Positions 8,250 to 15,339 of a DNA stretch of 15,339 nucleotides are shown here, piece by piece. The translations under genes were made by a program, and so were the position numbers. Source of the DNA: Entamoeba histolytica HM-1:IMSS (Eukaryota > Evosea > Mastigamoebida > Endamoebidae); NCBI RefSeq assembly GCF_000208925.1, contig NW_001915194.1:1-15339 (forward strand). Reading direction: 5' to 3'. Position 1 is the first letter of the stretch. Each line of letters opens with the position of its first letter. The notes under the pieces are model-generated. The model saw only the letters and a list, made by a program, of their open reading frames with translations. It was not told the origin of the DNA and ran no database searches.

Positions 8250-8469
8250 TTATCAAGGAAAAGTAATGGATATATATGATGATAAATTAGAAGTATTTCA
8301 AAATAATTCCAATGAAGAAGTAACATGGTATCATAACAATACATTACTTAAGAAAAATGAAATTTATTTAGATACAAATAAAATTACTTCATTCAAACTA
8401 CCTCATTTCTTTATATTCACAAATATTCTAAATAATGATGTTGATAAATTTAAAACATTCATTTTTTAA
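8235..8469 (+). pseudogene. 3' part of the F-box-like/LRR gene after a frameshift
   Basis: This frame is open from the A7 run and includes an internal ATG at 8266, so the ATG is probably not a real start. The residues around it (NYQGKVMDIYDDKLEVFQNN) and the following text with WYHNNTLLKKNEIYLDTNKI have the same style and codon use as the upstream protein, which suggests one original gene of about 400 codons. The stop is TAA 8467-8469. Alternatives are a sequencing error in the A run or slippage during expression. Confidence 0.55.
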
Positions 8470-9200
8470 ATATAATGATAAATAAAATATATTCAATCAA
8501 ATTCAATTGTTTTAATTAATTAATACATAGCATTTTATCTTTTTCTACTTCTTCAATCTTCTTTATCATTTCTTCTTTTTTTCTCTTTATCTTCTTCTCT
8601 TCTTTCTTTTGTTTTTTCTTATTTTATCTTTTATTCTTAATTCCTTTTCAATTGTTTTGTTTATTCTCATATTATTATTGATTAAACATTCTTCTTTCAG
8701 TAGTGTAGTTATGATTATACTAATTACTTTTATATTTATTATAAATGTGTTTTAAATGAGAGTTGATTATCATGTTTATAATCAAAATAATTATTATAAC
8801 ATAATTATTGAATATTATTTGTTTGATAATGACTAATTATATCTATAATACTGTCAAATAAATCTATTAGTTTGTGTAAATTATTTCTAAGTGATTTTCG
8901 TTGTGTGTTGTAATGGAGAAATAGATTTTAAATAAACAAATGAATTAATTCAATGAAATAATACAAATAAATTGTTTATTCATTTCATATTATTTCTCTT
9001 TTATTCTTATTTATTTTATTATTTATTAAAAATATCATCATTGGGTGTGAATATTTCAAATGAAATAAAATAAATCAACATTGAATTATGTAAATTTTTA
9101 TTTTACTATTTCATTCATTGGTAGATGAACAAAATGTTCATATTCTTCATTGTTTTGTTTTTATTCTTTTTTATTTCATTTTCAATCATTCAAGATTGAA
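8470..9200. other. convergent intergenic region, ending in the duplicated TLDc flank
   Basis: No gene is visible. A pyrimidine-rich stretch lies at about 8530-8640. Its opposite strand reads lysine/glutamate-rich with stops and might be an old coding remnant. AT-rich spacer follows to about 9000. Confidence 0.45.
9001..9200 (-). repeat. 3' flank of TLDc gene 2, copy of 4161-4372
   Basis: This is the downstream flank of the second TLDc gene, alignable by eye with the first copy from at least 9021 to the stop codon. It has small gaps, such as a shorter stretch after ACAAAATG at about 9128-9135. Confidence 0.75.
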
Positions 9201-10322
9201 TCATTTCATTTCAATTACTATGATTCGTTTTGGTGTGAAGTATTCTGGCCATTCATTTCCACAAAGTGCATTTATTATTCCTTCATATTCAAATGAACAT
9301 TGATAACAACTTGATATTGTTTTAGTATTTTCTTTATGAACAAGAATATCACATCCATATCCAAATTTAAACAAACAATCATGTGATTGATTATATAATT
9401 TAAATGCATTTTGTGGTTGTTTAATATCAAATTTCATCATTCTTTTCATTATTCCATTTGATTCTAATGAAAATACAAATGCATTTGAATCATATATCCA
9501 ATCATCAACTTTATCAATTTTCTCATTAACATATCCTCCAAATTTATTTCCATCTTCATCTTCAATAAGAATTATTATATGTTCTTTGTTTATTATTCTT
9601 TTATCAAATATTAATATATCTTCTTTCCAATCATCAACATCTGAATCAAATAGTATATTTCCTACTTTTCTATTTGTCCATTCTTCAATTTGTTTTATAT
9701 AACTTGTATCAAAGGGTATTTCTATTGAAGAAATAATTGCAACGTTGTGTGGTTGTTTTGCCACAGTGTTGTTTGGTTTATTTATTGGATTATTTTCAGG
9801 TTGTTCTTCCATTGGATTATTTTCAGGTTGTTCTTTTATTGGACTATTATTGTCTGTACGATAGTTTTCTTCTTTCTTGTTCTTTTCTATTTCATCTTTT
9901 ATCTTCTGAAGATATTTCTTTGTAAATTCCTCTTGTATCAATTCTTTTATAACTTCTTCATTAATTGTGCAACCATTCATTTTTTTCTTCATTTCCTCTA
10001 TTAAATACCTTTGTACTTCTATATTTATTGTATTGTTTTCTATTTGAATTTCATGACCTTCAAGTTCTTTTCTTGTTTTTTCATTTTCTTCTTTTATTTT
10101 TCTTAGTTCTTCACTAACTTCTTCTTCACTCCCATTAACAGTATTAGAAATCTCTTGCATTATTGTGTTTTGTGTTAATATTAATTCTATGTTAGTCTCT
10201 AAGCTACTAATTCGTAATTCTTGGTTTTGTAGTTTCTTTTCTATCTCTGTACGATATTTATCTAAATGAACAAGCTCTTCAACTGCTTGTGTTACTGTTT
10301 TGATATTTTCTTTATTTTCCAT
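9201..10322 (-). CDS. TLDc-domain protein with N-terminal coiled coil, intact
   Basis: This is a 373-residue protein starting at an ATG. Residues about 5-150 are strongly charged and heptad-like (EIEKKLQNQELRISSLETNI, then EELRKIKEENEKTRKELEGH), so a long coiled coil is likely. Residues 161-185 hold two and a partial copy of a nine-residue repeat (PIKEQPENN, PMEEQPENN, PINKPNN). Residues about 207-373 form a TLDc domain with EEWTNRKVGNILFDSD, KFGGYV and CDILVHKENTKT, ending in IIVIEMK. The TLDc part is about 76% identical by eye to the gene at 4373-5278, while the coiled-coil half is not obviously alignable. The glycine-rich GFGGGFD of the first copy is KFGYGCD here. A GAAC-type box sits 57 nt upstream of the ATG. 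There is no signal peptide or membrane segment, so it is probably cytosolic. The molecular role is unknown. Confidence 0.85.
   Translation of the reverse strand: MENKENIKTVTQAVEELVHLDKYRTEIEKKLQNQELRISSLETNIELILTQNTIMQEISNTVNGSEEEVSEELRKIKEENEKTRKELEGHEIQIENNTINIEVQRYLIEEMKKKMNGCTINEEVIKELIQEEFTKKYLQKIKDEIEKNKKEENYRTDNNSPIKEQPENNPMEEQPENNPINKPNNTVAKQPHNVAIISSIEIPFDTSYIKQIEEWTNRKVGNILFDSDVDDWKEDILIFDKRIINKEHIIILIEDEDGNKFGGYVNEKIDKVDDWIYDSNAFVFSLESNGIMKRMMKFDIKQPQNAFKLYNQSHDCLFKFGYGCDILVHKENTKTISSCYQCSFEYEGIINALCGNEWPEYFTPKRIIVIEMK
9768..9842 (-). repeat. 27-bp in-frame tandem repeat in TLDc gene 2
   Basis: The unit containing ATTGGATTATTTTCAGGTTG begins at 9784 and again at 9811, exactly 27 bp apart, with a third, diverged copy to the right. 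It encodes PxxEQPENN repeats in the linker between coiled coil and TLDc. The first TLDc gene lacks it. Confidence 0.8.
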
Positions 10323-10378
10323 TGTGTTTGAGTGTTTTGTATTTAAATTAAAACTAATAATTTTATTTATATATTAAT

Positions 10379-10386
10379 AGTTCATA
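10379..10386 (-). promoter_or_regulatory. GAAC-type core promoter element
   Basis: On the - strand this reads TATGAACT, one base from AATGAACT, 57 nt upstream of the TLDc ATG at 10322. A TATATAAATAAA stretch lies between it and the start codon. Confidence 0.45.
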
Positions 10387-11159
10387 AACTATTAATAAGA
10401 GATTTTTAATTTTTTTTTAATAATTTCAATTAAAAATAGAATTGGTTTATTGAAATTGAAATTATTTGGATTTTAACTTTTATTCTTTTTTTTTATTAAG
10501 TCTAAAATGAAAATGTATTAAATTGTGTTTCATGAAATATTGATTATTCTACTTCATTTTGTTTATTTGAAACCATTTCATTCGATTGAACAGAATGTTC
10601 ATAATGTATTTTTACACTCATTCACTTTACATCATTTATTTCTTATTCATTATTATTTATTATATCTTGTGTTATCATTTCAAATTGTTTTACAATACCT
10701 TGCTCATTTATTATTTCCATTTGTTTTATCTTCTATATAAAGGTTATTCTTTTAAAAATATTCACTTTTACTGATTATTTCATATTTCAATACTTTGAAT
10801 ATTTCTTTATTTTCTATTCTTTTTTGTTTTTTTTTACCATTTTCATTTTTATTGTATGTTAATTTCATCAACTAAAAAGCAAATAATATAAAAAGAAGAT
10901 AAAGATAAAAAGAAAGAAGATAATGATAAAAGAGAAGAAAAGAAAAGAAAGAAGAAATAAAAAGTGTATTTTTAATGTAAAAATTAGAAATATTCAATAA
11001 AAGTGTCTAATATAATGGTGTAAAATAATTAACAATATTTTATTAATGAAAAATATTGTATTATTTTTTATGTTTATTATTTATATGTATAACTTCATCA
11101 TGATGTTTATTATATATTCAATCATATGTGTTATGTTATTATAACATATAATAAGTGAT

Positions 11160-11590
11160 AAAATATAAATGAATATGATATGAATATATGTTATAGAATA
11201 TAAAAATAAAAGAATAATAAGAATAAATGATAAATAAATATAGAAATGATAGTCAATGATATAATAATAAAATCAAAATATAAAAGATAAAATTAATATT
11301 AATATAAATCAAAAGAGAATAAATATAAAATGAAAATAGATATAAATGATAATAATATAAAAATGATAAAGATGAATAAACAAATAATAAAATACATTTA
11401 AATATAAAAGAATAACAATAAGAAAATCTAAAGAATATAAACATAAAAATAATAATATAAGAATAATATAATAATATATAGATAATAATAAGAATACAAT
11501 AATATAAATAATATAAACAGAGAAATAAATATATAAAAATACGATAGATAAATAACATATAAATAAAAGAATAAAAAGAATAAAAATAAA
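11160..11590 (+). repeat. A-rich low-complexity tract
   Basis: The sense strand is almost only A, T and scattered G, in words such as AATAATAA and AGAATAA, with very few C. It has no coding signal and resembles simple-sequence expansion. Confidence 0.6.
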
Positions 11591-12045
11591 TATGATTCAT
11601 CAAATCATCTATTTCATTAATATTTCATACAAAATGAATACAATTGATCATAAAATATAAACATAAATATTTACATATTCTGTATTTATCATACTTTTTA
11701 TTTTTTATTTTATGAGCAAAATATAATAAAGTTGAATATTCTATGGATGCAAATTATTTTGCTTCTTTTTTCTTTTTTGTAAATTATTTAGATGCATTTT
11801 TTCTTTGCTAATTTTCGTACCCATTAAAAATAATTCACAACACTACTTCTAAAAAAGAAATAAATCAAGGATATATTGAATATTTGATGTGTTTCATTGA
11901 TATTTAGTCTTATTTGTTATGGCATTTATTTATAAATATTTTGAGTAGAAAAATTAATACATCTCATCAAATACAGTGTTTAAGAAAAGATAAAATGACA
12001 AGTATGTTTTTATTCGAATGATGTGAATAACTTCTTTTATAACAA

Positions 12046-13237
12046 ATAATTTTTATATTATTTATTATTTCAATCAGTTTTGTAGAAAAGATTGAATGCA
12101 GATTTTTCTGGATGGATTAAAACAATACTAATGATGAATGTAATAAAGTTAAAAATAGTAATATTGATAGATTTGATGATATGAAATTAGAAATTGAATT
12201 AATATTAAACGTAAATTCTATACTAAAGATATTTCTTTCTCAATCGGAAAAAATTAAGCAATATAATCAACATATTTATTGAATCATATTGTAGAATTAA
12301 TATAATCTGATTCAATCAACATTTGTAAATAGAATAAATGTGATAATAAAGTTACATATAATAAATGTGATGATATTACAATCAATGATACTATTGATGT
12401 TATTGTAACATTTGTTTTATCACTTTATTGAAAATACATTTAATAAGACAAATAGAAAATAGAGTATGATGGAGAGTGTAAATCATCAAAGACATTTATT
12501 GTTGAATGTTCTATACTTCCAGAATTTGAATATGAAGAAAATGGTATAGAAACTCGTGTAGTATTTTCAAAGATCTAGTTAAGATGATAATAGAAAATAC
12601 AATCACAATTGGTAATCAAACACCAGACATAACATTTAAATGTATTGAAACAAATGAAACAATTTATAATAATATAAGTAATATGAAATATAAAACTGTG
12701 TTGTTTGAAGTTATCTTAAAACTGAAGAGAATGTTTTTAAGAAAGACATTAAAACACAAGAAAGTAACAAATTATGTTCTTCAAAGAATCGATTAAGAAA
12801 CACACATAATAGTGTTGTACCTGTAATTCAAAGTATTACTGATGTTGTTATTACTGATGTTCCATTTAGACATGGGATTATTACATTCATTGAAACAGAT
12901 AAATACGTTGTATTAAATGTATTTCAGAATCACTAATTTTTAAAACAATTCAAATAAATAACTGAGATGATAAAACAAAATATGTGATAGAAAATAATAT
13001 TACTATCTAATGCATGTTTAAAACACATGAAAATTGTAATTTTGAATTTTTTGAATTATTAAAACAATAAATAATTACACGTGGTGTATACATCAGAATC
13101 ATATTGAGACTATTTGTTCATTAACTACTGAAAGTGATTCTAGTTATAATAATGACAACAAATATAATAATCATGACAGTGCTAATTGTAATACATCAAT
13201 GACTATTATTAGTATTATTAATTTAGTTGTAGTATAA
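12046..13237 (+). pseudogene. decayed gene for a putative secreted, GPI-anchored cysteine-containing protein
   Basis: Seven open stretches on + follow one another with at least five changes of frame or stops: 12043-12117, 12121-12279, 12333-12428, 12456-12575, 12584 to about 12712, 12715-12933 and 12966-13067, then a last one to TAA 13235-13237. The first encodes IIFILFIISISFVEKIEC, a likely signal-peptide core without its Met. The last is an Asn/Asp/Ser-rich spacer, then small residues NCNTS, then hydrophobic MTIISIINLVVV and stop, the form of a GPI-anchor signal. Between them, segments repeat a theme of two cysteines about 5-8 residues apart followed by a beta-like tract (KCDNKVTYNKCDDITI; ECKSSKTFIVECSI; CMFKTHENCNFEFF). 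The original would have been about 400 residues. I do not recognise the family. It could instead be several old fragments. Confidence 0.5.
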
Positions 13238-13678
13238 ATCAATCACAATTATTTTTATTTTATCAATGTATTACATCTAACAAATGAATAACAATAATAA
13301 ATGGTATAAAAAGTCAATCAAATAAATGTTGTAGTTTATATTCTTTCAATAGTTTAAATGCATGAAGAATAAATGAATTTAATACAATAAATAATATACT
13401 TTTATATTACCAACAATTTATTCATTCATCTTTTAATAATGTAAAGTAGATGAGAGCATAAGAGTGAATAAACAACATAAAAATGAACATACAATAAAAA
13501 CAATAAAAAGAATGAGAAAATAATAAGAGTATAAAGAGTAAGAATTGAATATTTAGAAAATTAATTCATAGAACTAACACACAATAATACTAAAGAATAT
13601 TTGATGTGAAAATCATTATATTTTCAAAGTGGATAATCATCTATTGAAATAAAACTACCAATCATGTTATAAGCAAGT
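13238..13678. other. AT-rich spacer, no gene seen
   Basis: A-rich sequence with frequent stops in all frames. It contains no recognised motif, repeat of note or RNA gene. Confidence 0.4.
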
Positions 13679-14480
13679 ATGGCTCATAAAAGAAAAGATA
13701 GAGATGCACAATAAGATAATGAAAAGGATATAAGCAATAAAAAAAATAATAATAAGAATAATTAAAATAAATTAGAAATATAGTAAAAACCCTAAATATA
13801 AGTCATAATTAATAAAGAAATAGTGAGAGAGTCAAGAGAAGAAGAAGGAGAAAAAAGAAGTAGACCGTACTCTTAGGATCATTTCTATAGTACAGTCAAT
13901 CCATTATCCGTCTTAAAAATAACAACAAGACAATAGGATGAAGACTAAATAACCGACAGCACCAACGGGAGATAAACAGTTGGAAACAAATGTACAATGA
14001 ACGGCTTGAAACAATCTAAGGAAAGAAATTTCCAAAGAAGGTTCAAGAGGTGATGTTAGGGTGTCTGACTATCTTTTTATGAAATACTACCATTTACATT
14101 CATTTTATTGATACTTAAACCATATAAAAATATGCAGAATTGACTGGAGCATAGCAAAAGAAATATACAGAAATAAAGGATTTGATGAACAAATTGTATC
14201 AAAACATGAAATAATAATAACACAAGACACAAAAATAAAGTACAAATAAGAAATATAATAGATTCTAAAGATATCAAAACAGAAAATACTTGATAAAATG
14301 AATTAGAATAAACAAAATGTAGTAAATCAAGTATATCCTAATAAGAAACAAGAAAAACCAACAAATAATAAACAAATACAATAAAAGATAAATATAGGAA
14401 TTGAACATAAGAAAAAATATAACATACAAAAGAATAATAAAAGAAATAAGAGACTATAAAAGATAAGAATAAATATATGA
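13679..14480 (+). pseudogene. lysine-rich coding remnant, probably the 5' part of a retroelement
   Basis: One frame from ATG 13679 to TGA 14051 reads as basic peptide interrupted by several stops (MAHKRKDRDAQ at the start; MNGLKQSKERNFQRRFKR at 13997-14050). In another frame, from about 14133, a long stretch reads CRIDWSIAKEIYRNKGFDEQ and on to IIITQDTKIKYK, then lysine- and asparagine-rich text with few stops to about 14480. The interval 13860-14060 is clearly less AT-rich than its surroundings. Lysine-rich, coiled-coil-prone protein with an A-rich sense strand is the style of LINE ORF1 in Entamoeba. I see no RT motif after it, so assignment to a LINE is inference; it could be another decayed gene. 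Confidence 0.4.
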
Positions 14481-15339
14481 AATTTGTAAATTAAGAAAAA
14501 GGAAAATAATAAAACAAAAGTAAATCATCTAAATCTAGTTTAAATTCATATTAATAACTAAAACGAAAATAAACGAAGATGGAGAAAGTAAATTATACAT
14601 GATTAATATAAAATATATATCAACTGTAATATTAATAGAAATCAATAGTTAGTAGTTTATTGTCGGTTTTTATAAGAATACAAACTATTAATTCAGTCAT
14701 TAATTAACAAAGTAGTCAAGTTAGTTATTGTCTTCTTTTTGTTTGTTCATTTCTTGTAATTAATATCATCAAAAAATATATTCTATATTTGTTTATTCTT
14801 CTTTAATATTTATACACAACAAATTTTATGTAAATGTCTATTTCCAAATGATTTAATTGATAAATGTTATTGATAAATGTTAGTCTTTATTCTGAAACAA
14901 CTTCATACCATATCATATTTTATTTTTTTATTGGTTATTAATAACTCTAAATGACTTGAATCTCCAACACATTTATTTTATATTTTTGTTTGTTGTTTGT
15001 ATTTGTATGCATATAATTAAATAAATTAATACTGATATTTATATTATCAATATTGTTTACAAATTTTGTTCTTTATTTGTTCTTTCTTTTATTTAATTCA
15101 TCACATTTATTGCTCATTAACGTATGATATAAAATGATTTTATTTCAATTACAACAATTGAAAAATAGTAGAAATCCATTCAATTAAATTGAAATAAAAT
15201 AAGTAGAAATGTTTGTGTCATAATTAAATTGAAATATAATTAATACTTATAATGTTTTATAATTAAAACAAACAAAACATTAAGAAATAAGCAAATTAAT
15301 TTATTATGCATCACATCCTATATCATTTATTATATTTGG
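14481..15339. other. AT-rich spacer at the right edge, no gene seen
   Basis: No open frame of interest and no RNA gene. It holds a 14-bp inverted repeat and a 15-bp direct repeat between 15137 and 15236. Confidence 0.4.
15137..15200. repeat. 14-bp perfect inverted repeat
   Basis: ATTTTATTTCAATT at 15137-15150 is the exact reverse complement of AATTGAAATAAAAT at 15187-15200, with a 36-bp spacer. The right arm overlaps AATTAAATTGAAATA (15182-15196), which is repeated directly at 15222-15236. Confidence 0.6.

Larger units (their letters stand above)
10323..12045. other. long AT-rich spacer without a recognisable gene
   Basis: It contains the TLDc gene 2 promoter at the left. Between 11160 and 11590 it becomes simple A-rich sequence built of AATAA/GAATAA words. 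A 10-bp-stem hairpin lies at 11032-11059 and an 8-bp palindrome at 11132-11148. Open frames in 10525-10774 and on the - strand at 11253-11603 are products of T-rich composition and look unlike protein. Confidence 0.5.

Noticed and set aside
10339..10347. GTATTTAAA box near the start of TLDc gene 2
   Set aside because: It lies on the + strand, the wrong orientation for the - strand gene, and has no + strand gene after it.
10525..10774. Two overlapping open frames on +
   Set aside because: T-rich composition, no cysteine or charged pattern, no promoter element; likely spacer.
11032..11148. Hairpin at 11032-11059 and palindrome at 11132-11148 as terminator or RNA structures
   Set aside because: All-AT stems of 8-10 bp are expected by chance in such sequence and stand far from any gene.
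11253..11603. 116-codon open frame on -
   Set aside because: Composed nearly only of Tyr, Phe, Ile, Leu and Ser from a low-complexity A-rich tract; no domain or conserved feature.
14077..14277. 66-codon open frame on -
   Set aside because: It is antisense to the protein-like lysine-rich + strand remnant and shows only composition-driven hydrophobic residues.
1..15339. tRNA, rRNA, CRISPR arrays and bacterial-type operons
   Set aside because: I looked for tRNA box patterns, rRNA signatures, and regular repeats with spacers and found none; the gene style is eukaryotic.

Overview
The window looks like nuclear DNA of an Entamoeba species. The identification rests on several signs. The DNA is extremely AT-rich. 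It holds a decayed LINE of the type with a restriction-enzyme-like endonuclease (PDX14D motif after a CCHC-like finger). It has a paired SINE-like copy with the same 3' tail, a 50-nt intron starting GTTTGT and ending TAG, and AATGAACT-type (GAAC) boxes upstream of start codons. It also carries families that are expanded in Entamoeba: TLDc proteins with coiled coils, and F-box-like/leucine-rich proteins. I cannot decide the species.

Layout, left to right. (1) 1-174: the spliced C-terminal end of a + strand gene. Its stop codon overlaps the stop codon of the convergent - strand gene at 171-785, which encodes a small predicted type I membrane protein with a GAAC box 26 nt upstream of its ATG. 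(2) About 965-4150: a dead, internally shortened LINE on + with recognisable reverse transcriptase and endonuclease motifs. (3) 4373-5517 (-): a TLDc gene whose coiled-coil N-terminus is separated from the rest by a one-base-type frameshift. (4) About 5690-6145 (+): a SINE-like element sharing its 3' tail with the LINE, followed by AT-rich spacer. (5) 7257-8469 (+): an F-box-like/LRR gene broken by a frameshift at an A7 run, with a 24-bp perfect palindrome just upstream. (6) 9201-10322 (-): an intact second TLDc gene. It is about three quarters identical to the first over the TLDc domain, shares about 180-190 bp of 3' flank with it, and has an unrelated-looking N-terminal half. (7) About 12046-13237 (+): a heavily decayed gene whose remains run from a hydrophobic signal-like segment to a GPI-anchor-like tail, with two-cysteine modules between. 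(8) About 13679-14480 (+): a lysine-rich, stop-ridden coding remnant, probably retroelement-derived. (9) The rest is AT-rich spacer.

There is no operon or pathway here. The region reads as a retroelement-rich, gene-family-rich part of a parasite genome, with two intact-looking genes (171-785 and 9201-10322), one partial gene cut by the window edge, and several broken genes. I found no convincing new multi-gene system. The most interesting items are the decayed putative surface-protein gene, the TLDc pair with swapped N-termini and a conserved 3' flank, the LINE/SINE shared tail, and the overlapping convergent stop codons next to an intron.
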